This document shows, piece after piece, positions 48,201-61,000 of a stretch of 64,000 nt of DNA. Origin of the DNA: Hemicentrotus pulcherrimus (lineage: Eukaryota > Echinodermata > Echinoidea > Camarodonta > Strongylocentrotidae); assembly GCA_003118195.1 (NCBI GenBank), contig BEXV01000007.1:645105-709104 (forward strand), in the 5' to 3' direction. The notes beneath the pieces are model-generated. The model saw nothing but the letters and a program-made list of their open reading frames with translations, did not search any database and had not been told where the DNA came from. Positions within the stretch are counted from its first letter, which is position 1. Every line of letters begins with the position of its first letter. Made by a program: the position numbers and the translations under genes.

Positions 48201-51200
48201 CCCCCCCCTGTCAGAGAATCCTGGATCCACCAGTGCAACGCACAATTGTAAGAATGTAATTTTGCATTTGTTGAATACATTTGTTTTGCTCGTCAGGGAT
48301 TTTATAATCATTATGCTCCTGTTATTTACAGATTTCGGGATCCGCAAGTTTCAGAAGGTGTGGATTAACGATTGAATAGGTAAGCCGTGAGAGGGGGGGG
48401 GGGGGAAGTTTAACGGAAATGGGATAAATGAATGCCCCACCCAAGTGTGAGTATTTAAACAAAAAAAGGAGAAGTCTAGAACACTATCGAATGTAGCCAT
48501 GGGGAACAATCGCTTCCCCTACCCGTTCCCCTTCTTTAGGTTTCACCACCAGGACAGCGTTTCAAGAAACCGTTTTTAGTACTAGCATATCAACACCTGT
48601 TCAAAAATGTCGGTGAACTTGTACTTGTACTTATGACGGTTTTGTGAAACGATGCACAGAACTCGATTCTCTTACTGGCACGTGATGAATGTAGACCGTT
48701 GAGTAACTTTCTCACATGTTCCATGGTGACAGTAGTGCTGATTAGTCGAACATACAGACGTACAATCATTCCCGTCAGGGAAGCATGTCATTCCGGAAGG
48801 ACAACGGGTGATATGACAGGCATCATCGATCCTATCATACATTCCTTGAAAAAATATAAGGATAACAATAAATATTAACTGAACTCGTAATCAAAGTAAT
48901 TGAACTACTGTGCATGTAGTTTTGCTTTATATAAAATTTACATGGCTTTCTCCCCTTGGGTTTTATCTCCCCCTCTCTCCCTCTCTCTGTTCTCTCCTCC
49001 GCCTCATTGTCCTCCCCTTTCCCTCTCCCTCTCCTTCTTTTCTCTCTCTCTCTCTCTCTCTCATTCTCTCTAAACACAACTTTGTCTGTTTTTGTCTCTG
49101 TCTAGCTCCTTGACTGCCTGTGCCCCCGCTTCCCCCTCTCTTTTTCACTCACTCAATTATTCAATATAATATATATTTTTTAAAACTTACCCTCAACTAT
49201 AATAATCTTATATTTATGTATCCTCCCCCCCCCCTCAAAGTTACAAATGACAAGCGAACCACAAAATTAAGACGGAGGCGAATAACATCGAATTAATAAA
49301 ATAATGCTGTGAAAATGGCAGAAGGAGCCTACCTTTTACATTCAACACATAAAGCTTTTCAACACGAAGGCTTCCAAGGGTATTATTCCTCTCAACCATC
49401 TCATAAAACACCTTGATCACTTCTCGTCTTTCTTCTACCGTGATCCGCAATCTAAAGTCTAGTTTCACATTCGCTATGAGACTACCCGAACTGCAAAAGA
49501 GAGAGAAGTTAAAATATATTTTTACTTGATGTTTGCCACTGAATAGCGCCCAATTAATGAATGAGCTACATAATCCGACCCTGTACTAGGTGCATTTAAA
49601 AAAAAAAAAATTTTCCCTGAAGAAGAAACAAATATAACAAAACAGAACCCAATTTCAAGCCAATAACTGCTATTCAGAATGATAAGAATACTTAAATACG
49701 TTAACAAAAAATGTCAGTTCATCCCATTTTTTTAAATATCAAAACAAAGTAAAGGGCATGATCATACAATGAACAAAATTTGAGTAACTTATTTTCACTT
49801 TCACATTTATTTTTCTCATATAAAAACTACAGCTTAGAGAATGAGACTGCGTTATAGATAGTCAGAGCGACCAAAAAGAGCAAAAGTATGCATTTGAATG
49901 TTTCAGTAAGTGTAGTTTTGTGCAAAGTTATGGGAACTCGCTTGCTCTGGGTACAGGAAAACAGTTCTAAATAAGATTACAAAAAAAAAAAAGAATTACT
50001 ACAAGTTATATTGAAATCAAATTTAAATTTACTTAAAATGTGAATAATCTGTGATCTTACCTAAATGCAATGGACGATGCATTGTAGTCCTTAAACTTCT
50101 CCTTCAAAATTGGATTTATCTAAGAAAAGAGATTTATAATATATTTTTAATCAACAAATCAATAAAAACAAAAATCATGTTTAGATCACTGAAATACATC
50201 AGGAACGATAGTTCCAGCAGATAGTAAATATTGATCTGGCCATTAAATTCTGTGGCATTTAACATCCACAACTGACATGGAAAACAAGAGTTATTCTGCA
50301 AAAATACCAGGAGAATTGAGGGAATTTCAAGAGAATGATTGTGTTTAGTGTGGGATTTATATGGAGGAATAAATTAAAAAGCACATTCGTCGAAACTTTA
50401 TTCGCCACATGTTGGCTATAAAATGACTATAATCTAAAGCATACACCAGTAATTGGGGAAAAAAAGTAAAAATAACGTCAAATAAAGAGAAAATGGAGAA
50501 AGCAGATATTATAACTTACCGCATTTTTAATCTCTAGTCTCAGAGGCTCTCCGATATCAGTAGGCGATTTATCAGGCAATGTAAATTTTACTGTAACAGA
50601 TTTCCAAATTCTCGGCCCTTTCTCTTCCTCGTCTAAGAAACGAATAGAAAGAAAAAAATGGCATCAATAAATATGAGTGTATAAAAATTAAAGATAATGA
50701 ATTGAGAGAGTGTATGTAGCTAGATAGACAATATTACGACGGATATCATACAAAGTTTACCAACAGTTGTCAAATACTAAGTAATAGTAAGTTAATATCT
50801 GGAGATGATGTAACAAATAAACTCAGTTAACCATGGCAACACGCAAAATATAACTTCCTGTAAAAAAATCATAGCAAGGTACAAACATACTTGGGGAAAG
50901 CATCTTATTGTTACCCCCCATCCCCTCCGGATGTCACGCCCATCCTCTGTCCACCTACCCATCCCCAATGACTTTCTCATGGCTATCCCCCTTTAAAAAT
51001 ACATTGTCTTTCATGAAATTTGAAAACATTGAACTTGGCACGGGGGCTACAATAAGAGTTAATTTATCGTTACTTTTATATTCTGAACTGTTGAAATACA
51101 AACTGACTCTAAGACTAAAATTTTAGGGTACGGAAAACCAAAATTAATGATTTAACAAAAGTTGTTTGATTATGTCCATTAGAAACATTACGACAAATCT

Positions 51201-52064
51201 ATCATACACAACAGAATGTTACACATTTTGACATACCTGGTGCGAGAGTTGTGAATGCATCTTCTGTTGTCACGGCAACTGTCTCATCGTCCATCGGTAG
51301 CGTGGTGATTTCCTCCACATACTCCTCCTCCGCCCCCNNNNNNNNNNNNNNNNNNNNNNNNNNNNNNNNNNNNNNNNNNNNNNNNNNNNNNNNNNNNNNN
51401 NNNNNNNNNNNNNNNNNNNNNNNNNNNNNNNNNNNNNNNNNNNNNNNNNNNNNNNNNNNNNNNNNNNNNNNNNNNNNNNNNNNNNNNNNNNNNNNNNNNN
51501 NNNNNNNNNNNNNNNNNNNNNNNNNNNNNNNNNNNGGTAAACAGGAGGAGGAAAAGAAAAAAACATGTGGAATTGATCTTTTATTTTTGTGAATTTCGGG
51601 GCGTCAGACCACCATTTTTTTCTCGCTTGTCGTAGATTTTCTTTTTGGAAGATTACCTTTTTTTTGTTTTAATTTCTAATTTTCTTGACATACTTTTTGT
51701 TCAGGATGCCTCCTTTTCCAATTTCCTGGGTCCGCCCCTGAGGGTTATTATCATGATATCTACTAGTAACCTTCACTTAACCTCGGAATGATAATGGAGT
51801 GACATGATTAAGCATGTCTCAGAAGCATTTTGTAAAGTGCTGGTATTATCTCTGCTGAACGGTCTTCTCATTTAGAACAGGAACTAGGAATAGATTGATG
51901 AATCATCCCTTCTGATTCTTCTGATATAACTTAAGTGTATGTGCTAAAATAAAATCAGCGTTTACATCCAATCTGAAATTCATGAGAATTATAGTTCATC
52001 AGTTATTTGAATAATGAACGATAAACGATTAATACTATGGTGTCGAGAGAGGGAGAAAGAAAGT

Positions 52065-52096
<32 letters not shown>

Positions 52097-55000
52097 TAGG
52101 GGGTGGGGATATTGGTAGTAGAATTATTTATCACGCATCATTTACATCATTCTTTTCAGGGGCGTCGCTGAAGATCATTTAAAAGGAGGGGGTCAGATAA
52201 AAAAAAAGGCAACTAGCAACAGCCTATAGTAACACTTCACACTGGATACTTTAGTATTCATAACTCTTTCTCAAAGTATCTGTATCATAAAACAGAAAAC
52301 AAATTTGGTATTTGACCTGCAAAAATCCATGTTTTCCACATTCCGTGGACTTTTCTCTCTTCATCCCATGAAAAATTATTGCGCATTAGTTGAATTTTAA
52401 TGCAGCCCTATACCTAACAAATCAGTGCCCTTGTTTATAACAAATCCAAACAAAACTAAAAGCTTTCAAGTATGCGAGATAAGTCTGTGTAAAAGTCGTG
52501 ACCTGTTTCGGGTCTGGTGTCTAGTCTAACAAACTCAGACACGGTGGGATTAAACACCCATCGTTCTGGTCGTTAACAATTTAATATGTCATTACAAAAT
52601 CGGAACAAGTCACGTTTGGCCATGCACATGATTGCACAAAAATGAAATTTAAAAAACAGGCCAAGATTCTTACACTAGATAAAAGCATAATGTAAATGAT
52701 TGTACAAGATGAGTTACCGGAGGCGCTCTAAAGGTAAAGCGAAGATGGAATGCGACACCCAAACTTCTTAAATCTTCCTTTTTGGTCTCCTTTTCCCTGA
52801 ATCTTTCGTTCTATTTCATCATCCATTTTGCCCTTTTTTTAGTATCCGAACAAGTTACGATAACAGTTGGAAAAATTATCAGAAACTCCCATGAAACTGT
52901 GTTTACAAGATATGGCTCATGGCTGCTCTTTCTTAAAGTTTGTTCACATTCACAATGGCACCAATAATTTAAATCAACGAAAGTACCTATGTATATCCAG
53001 GAAAGTGAGGCTCCTTGGTATATCCCTACTCATATTTGTATTCTTTAATAGCTTCTATTTTGTACGTTCATCTATATCCATACTTCAAAAGCTTCTGTTT
53101 TCACAATAGCACTTATCAACGGGCTCTCTCTTTCTCGCTCTCTCCCTCTCTCTCTCTCTCTCTCTCTGTCTTTCTCTTTCTTCCTCTCCCTCTCTATGTC
53201 TTTTTTCGTTCTCTCTCTCTCTCTGTGCCCCCCCTGTTTCTGTTTAGGCTGTGCCTGTGAGCATGTACCTTTCCACACGTTGTAACAGGAGACGTTTTGT
53301 ATTTCCACGATGGTGTAACACCATACTCGTATCCTACAGACTGTCAAGATCGAGGCCAAGTTGTTAGAGGAAGGAGGTTAAGAGAGGTCATCTATCTGGA
53401 GGTAAAAGGTCAACACACCGCTCCCATGCCAAGGGCTTGGTATAAACACAGCACCAACCAAGCCCACATAATTATGTGAATCAGTGCACCAAACCAATGA
53501 CTATTTAAAGGCCTTGGTCATATTTGTTACCATGGTTTTTAATACGACTCCGTAATTTTCAATGATGAACATCTACTCCTCCTCGCTCAGATTTTTGAAT
53601 TAAGTACATTAAATGAAAATTTGAATGTACTATACTTGAATTGTAATTAATGAAAATCAGACTAAAACACAACCAAACATCACATACATCGTTTCGTTTG
53701 CCAAAGAAGTTTCTCGGTGTTTCCATGTAGGACTATATTCCCCTTGCTTGAATTGATTTACAATGAGTTGGTTGCACATGTCTGTTAACTCTGTTTCCAA
53801 CAGCTACCACGTGAAGTTGTAATAACAATATCACATACAGTGCATAGTTAAACCAACTATTCGAAGTAATAAGATATTCGTCTCCATGGCGACCGTAACT
53901 TCATTGTAGGAAAGCTACTGTCAGATCTGGGCCCGTCTAATAAAGAGTTGCAATTGATCCACATAAATTGCAAGTTCTCTTATCTCTTATGTACAGTGTG
54001 TACATGCTACGATTGATTTCAATTAATCGCAACTGTTCAGAAGACTGGTACCCTAGATTTCCGCTTTTTTTTAATTTCCTTTTTTACCCTCCAAGAAAAG
54101 CGAGAAAAGGAAGAAAAAAAAAGAAGGAAGAAGAAGAAAGACAGAAAGTGATTAAAAGAAATGTTGCAACTGAGGTAACCTCTGCACTATCTTCATTATG
54201 TTGACGCGTGATATCTCAATTTTAAACATCTCAGTTGAATGAAATGTAAATATGCCTAAGATATTCCTTCTTTGAAATTGATTGGAAACTCACCCCTTCT
54301 CTGCGTCAACACATCGCTGACAATCATATTAGGACATGCTAAACTGCGTAATATAAGATCCTAAATCGTGTTTGGTTACCACACAAATTTACACGAAGCG
54401 CTGGGAAATTAGTTTACGAGAAGCAAGGTGTCGACAAGATTACAAATCAGAATACATTTTGGAGGAGAGCTCATATTTTAAGCTGAGAGATACAAAAACG
54501 TGTCTACATTGAGTAGAATCTGGATATCCGAAATACAGTGGAAGAATATTGAAAGAGAAGGCATTACAGCAGACTACCAGAAATAAACCTGGAATTACAT
54601 CGCTTCCTTCGTGATTTTTCTTTTACTAGTTCTGGTGGACGAATGCATTAATTCTATTTTCTATTATTTATTTATTTTCAGCAATTATTTTCAGTGAGCT
54701 GTCATTGCCTAAATGAAAATATTACAAATAAGGCAAACAGCAATTTTGGAAAGCTTGCGATGGTGGAATTGAACCTCGAGTTTGTACAAACTATATTGGA
54801 AATGTCGCTGACACTCAAACAGCAACTAGATGCCATGATGACAAATTGCAATGTCTACTAATTATATTTCATAGATTTATAAGGCAAGAACTTGTTAGTC
54901 GACTGATATCACCGACATTGTCTTTAAAAATTGAAAAAAAATGTTTGCTTAGAGAACAGTAAAACGATACTAATACAATCCCGATTTCTTGTAGTTCTTT

Positions 55001-58000
55001 ATTGACGACAGAATTCTCAGAAGGAACCGTCAGAGAGAGAGAGAGAGAGAGAGGCTGTAGAATAAAAGGAATTAAGTGGCATACAAAACGGCAACTGTAA
55101 GAATTGGAAAGACACCACCCGGGTCACGTATAGGCAATGGGTTAACCAAAGATCTCCAGACACTTAACCCCCCCCCCCCCTTCCCCATGATTTCACTAAG
55201 TGAAAATTTCCCACTAAATAATACCGGTAGAATCTGTTCAGCTTAGGGGATCATGAATGAGCCAGAGATGGAGATGGGACTTGGGAGACAATACCTCAGT
55301 CACACCGACGAGACAGACATCAGATCGACAGTAGTACATCAGACCGACAGTAGTACGACATCAGACCGACAGTAATACGACATCAGACCGACAGTAGTAC
55401 ATCAGACCGACAGTAGTACATCAGACCGACAGTAGTACATCAGATCGACAGTAGTACATCAGACCGACAGTAGTACAACATCAGACCGACAGTAATACGA
55501 CATCAGACCGACAGTAGTACATCAGACCGACAGTAGTACGGCATCAGACCGACAGTAGTACATCAGACCGACAGTAGTACGGCATCAGACCGACAATAGT
55601 ACGACATCAGACCGCCAGCAGACCGACAGGAGACCGATACTAGACCGATAGCATAAGACTGACAGCAGACGGACAGCAGACCGATACTAGACCGATAGCA
55701 TACCGATAGTTCAGTTCAGCTCGGTTCATTTCAGTTCATTAATTTTTCTCAAGCATAAAAACAATATTAAAATATATTTAAAAAATGGCAAATATACATA
55801 GTAAGAGAAAAAAATGGAAACTACAAAAACGTCTATAAAAACTTGTATGGCGACTTGTATGGCGACAGCAGACCAATACCAAACCGACAGCAGACCGATA
55901 GCAGACTGACAGCAAACCGACATCAGACCAATACCAGACCGACATAAGACTGACAGCAGACGGACAGCAGACCGATATCAGACCAACACCAGGCTGACAC
56001 CGGACGACAGCAGGCCGACAACAAGCTGGCACTAGACGACAGCAGGACGACACCGGGCGGCAGCAGGCCGACAGCAGAAGGACAGCAGGCTGACAACAGA
56101 CGACAACTGACTGATTTAGCGATGTGACTCGGGTATTGTATGGGTGGTGGTAATCCATGAGATGTGTCAGAGACGCGTCTTCAATTTCTGAAAGGATTCC
56201 TTGGAATACTTTTTCAGAATATAACACTACACAATAATCTGCGACTTGCTTGATCTATCTTTTTATCTACATCTTGTTTTGATTTGGACCACAGTCAACC
56301 CACCCTTATTATAATGAAAAAAATATGTTCAGTGATACTCCTCAAGATAGCCTCTTCCAGTCAAAACAACGAAATTCTAAACCGTTCGATAGGAGAAATC
56401 CTGTGAAAGAAAGATTTAAAATCTAAAATGTAAGCAAAATCATGAAACAAAAAATTAATGAAATACATAACCCCCCAAAATTAAGCAAACAATTGCAAAC
56501 ATAAAACGACGATGGCATAATTCTCGTTTGATTGCATAATACTAAGAAACTAATTCTTTAGCACAAAATGAATATAGTATCATTGCTTTATATTTTTTAA
56601 GCTCAACCTGGACAACAAGAAGATAAATCATGTGCAGATCAGATAATTTAGGGTCGGTATAAAATAAGATTCTCGTTGATCACTATTTCATAGTCCAGAA
56701 TTATCCCGCAAAGCGCCTGTGTTCGACGCTTGAGGGTATAGAAACTCCAAGCGTCGAAAGAGAGTGAGACGAAATTTCTCGATATAGAATCGTGCGAAAA
56801 TGGGCAACAGTAATGTATGATGAAGGCTTTTTCTTTTCTTTCTCGGAGGAATGGTGAGCATAGCCGAGATGGCAATAATCAATAATGATAATCATCATCG
56901 CCTCACAGGTTTCAATTTACTAGGCAAATTATGAAAGGTATGGAGTAAACAAGGGAGGTGGAAAACTGATCCATGCAGTTCCCGTCGCATTGGTTTGATG
57001 TAAAGAAGGAGGATATAACAAGTCATTTTTAGGATATGAGATGATGAGGATTGGGGAGAAAGAACTTGGAAAGTGAGAAGGTATCTCGCCTCTTACATAT
57101 CCATCTATCATATGGATAGGCTAGAGACGTAGACGGTTACGAAAGAACATTCCTAATATATGATTATGAACGTAAGTTAAACAGAACAACCGGGAGTAGT
57201 TCTATAAAGACCTTTTTTTTTTGGGGGGGGGGGTCTTGACCAACAATCCCCTCTAGAACCAATATTGACGGAGGTCAACATGGAAAGAGGTGACTGAGGT
57301 CGGAGGAGGAGGAGGAGGAGGGGGAAGTGAGAAGGGGGCGAGGGGAGAAGAAGAAGGAAGCGAAGAAAAGAAGGAAAGAGAAAGGGAAGAGGAGGAGGAT
57401 AATTTGCGACAGAAGAGATAGCACAGAAAATCATCCCATCTGAGAGGCTCAAGTCCCATAAGTCGTTTGGACAAACTGGACACGAATCTGTATCACGGTA
57501 ATTAGTACAGTACCCGCACTGGAATTAATCGTAATCATTATAATGATGGAGGGGGTACTGGGCCTACTGGCAGAGAGAAAATTCTTCTACATAACAAAGA
57601 CTTGGGTTGTAAATCATGGTTCATGCGATTTGTTTTCGGACTTACAATTATAAATGGGATTATTCAGCTTTACTGCATTTGGAATATAATTATTCGGCAC
57701 GGATTTACAAGATGAAATCGACAATTTTTTCAAATTAATAAATCTTCTGTGACATGTATGTACATGTACATGTAGATTGAATTAACAGAGATATCATTAT
57801 TGTGAAAACAAAATTCTTTCGTTTTGATAAAATTACAAGTTCAACTTTCTCAAATTTCTTTTTTTTTTTCTCTTCAATTTAGATTAAAAAATGCATGGCA
57901 ATGGGAAATACTCTAGGTTTTCAATTACTCGCACGAAATTGCTTCAGAGAGAAGACGCAGGATGATTTTAGCTTAAATTGGAAAACAGAAACGTAAGCTA

Positions 58001-61000
58001 GATCATAATCTGCATTACATTTCAGAGGGCATTAGGGTCGACGCAATAGCTTTTCTTTGCCCTAAGAAAACTATCCTAGTTTTAAGGCGATTTGTGAGCA
58101 TAAATAATAATTGTTACAGTTATTTTAAACTATTTTTCTCGACTAAATAAGAAAGGAAGCGGAATGCCTTGCACGATTGCTTCCAGCAATAATTATAATA
58201 ACAAAACATGGTCGCGAATGGTAAGATATCGATTCTTTTCCTATCATACACCTGCTCCAGATAATCCTTGCGAATTTCATAATCACAATCTTTCTTAAAG
58301 GTAAAGACCAGTTATGGTCATGCAATTGCATTGTGAAAGAAACGTTGTGGAATCGATCAGAAAAGGTTGATCATCTAGCATCTAGCATCTGCAAGGTTCT
58401 GGAATCATCACTATACACAGAAAAATGTATATGGGACTACCCTATATCTCTCACAGACCATGAGAGAAACAAATTTACCAAATATAGGCGGTTTCCCGGC
58501 AAATTTTTTATCATCATGTATTAGTCAAAACATATTCTTTCACATGATTGGTAATGAGAGCTTCCATTTCATTTTTGAAATTGGGGCGTTTCCAATACTG
58601 ATCTTTACCTTTAAAGCTCTTCAATATCGTTTCCTCTGACTGTATGAAAACATAAATGATCTCGTTGTGTATCCAGGTACATCAGCTGTATCACAATACG
58701 CATTTAGACTTTGCAGTCTTGTTGTATGCAACTTTTATCTTTATTTTCTACCACACACTGCATAGTTGAGAAATTTTTTGGATTAGAATATGATATAAGG
58801 ACGTCGCGCATTCCAAATTAAAATTGAACCTTTGCATCAAAAATCCTTCAATTTATCATTCTCATGCAATGTATTACTATTAGTAACTTGGTTAGTACTA
58901 GATTATTATTTTTCAATAAGATTTGTTAACAAACAATGAAAACAAAATTGTTGAATCACCCTTGTAGTGATATTCACCATCATCATCTCAATCTCTTTCA
59001 TTATTCCTCTTCTGTCTTCAAGTTTATCTCATAATCTCGTTATATCTCTCCCGATCTTCCTCGCAACGTGCTCCTATTTCTCTGCGTGACAATCGTCTTG
59101 TGTTTCAATATCAACAAGGAAATTTATAATGGCAAACAGATCCATCCATCATAATGCCATTTGAGATCATGTCGATTTTGTCTGACCCGGGGTCATTTAA
59201 GGTCGAGTTGGCTGCAAACGATGGAAAATCTGAAACAGGTGGATAATAATCATGTACTGCGGCTTAGAGGGTATAAATTAAAATGAAATTTAATCAGACG
59301 AAACTATGATGGAGGTGAATTATGTAGAGTCACATTCAAATAAGCTAAGGCTACGTGAGGTTCAAGGCCACAACACTGTATTGAGTCATTTCCCTCATCT
59401 TTAAAGAATTTAAAGCCCCGCTGTACTACTTGTAGCTACTTGCTCCCTCTATAAAGAAAACTTCCCCAATCGGTGCCTGTTGGTCCCACATGATCCTCTT
59501 TTTCTTATGTTAGTTGAGAGCTGAGTTGATATGATAGCAACCTGTCAGTGACCTGGTTGGGTGGGTGGCTTAATCCATTCTGGTTTGACGGTATTTAACC
59601 AAACGTTTAAGGTAATTATCAGCCGTTTCTTAATATGTCGTTAATGCAAAGACTATTTAAGCCTCTGAGTCTGACTGCTACATAGACCTACTATACCGCA
59701 GTAAGAAGTCACTTGTGGATTGAAATTAGTTCAATACCCTCAAACATAATTATCTTTCCATGGAATGGGAAGTGTTAATCTCTATAATCAACACTCTCTT
59801 GTATTAAAGGTACTATGTCCCTTTTGCAGCCAACCTCAAATTCTGTAGAACTTTGCAGGAATTATGAATATGTCATGTATGTCCTATCTGTGAAATTTAA
59901 ACGTTAGCAGTGTCCTCATTTCAAATTATGCAAGGAAACCTGTTTACTTGCTAGACTTCACTGTTAGACACTATTGAGTGACTGACTGACTTCTTTCTTC
60001 TTTGGTAATAACAAACATGAAAAGAGTTGTAAAGGGTATACATGAGCATTTGTCTACATCAATAACCCACTTCCTGTGATGGCCAAGATTAAACTGATTG
60101 AACCTTTGAGCAGCATAAAACGTAAGACCATTCGGTACAAATTGTCTGAAAATCAAAACTATTACTTTTGGGCTTTATAGCCCGAAAGTCGATTTGACAA
60201 CTAATAGTCGTTATTCTCCCACTTGAAAACATTTTCAAGCCCCACCTTTTTTAGGGAAGTTCTAATTTAGTATCATCTTTCAAATGCAGTTGGAATTTAA
60301 CTTTTTCATTTTGTTTTGGCTGCAAATGGGACATAGTACCTTTAAAACAGTAACATAATTTCAGAAGTATCATAACAAAACCAAAACAAAACAAACAAGA
60401 CAGTATACAACCATAAAAATTGAATAAATAAACCACCACCAAAAAGGTACATGTAGATGATAAATAGTGTCTATATATATCTAAGGTTGGATGCCATTCC
60501 ATATAGAATTGTCTCCATTCATTTGTCAGTAGATTGCTAAACAATAGGCATGTGATTTCCATGTTAGTCGGGGTCAAAGGGTTAATCGTGCATGATGCAT
60601 GAGTTCAATTGGTGCTCCCGACAAAACAATCTCCACTTTCACCATGCAGGTTCACGCTGATTATACCACTCCTTCTTTAGATTGTCTTTCAGAGAGAGAG
60701 AGAGAGAGAGAGAATTGGGGAGAGAGGGAGAGAGAGGTTGGAGAGAGAGAGAGAGAAGGGGGCGATATGGCAGACGGAGAAAAGAGATTTGAGGCAGACG
60801 GCTAGCATACAGGAAGAGAGGGAGAAGGAGGGAGATGGGGTGACACAAAATGAGACAGGGAACCCCCTAAATGATGGTATATGAGGATGGAATATGATCT
60901 GTCCATATACTTATTGCCATGAGTCGCTAGCACAAGTTACGATATTTTCTCCAAATTTTCTCGCGTATGACAGTGTGTCCAATAAATATTGAAGCTAGAA

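Noticed and set aside
55726..56227. Cys/Ser/Val-rich frames on the - strand
   Set aside because: They are the antisense of the CAGACCGACAG minisatellite and its AT-rich interruption.
30322..60345. Possible large inverted segmental duplication, because three repeat families in 30.3-35.8 kb recur inverted in 58.3-60.3 kb
   Set aside because: The order in the second region (58295, 59409, 59804) is not the mirror of the first (30322, 30817, 35424), and the sequence between copies does not match. Independent insertions explain it better.
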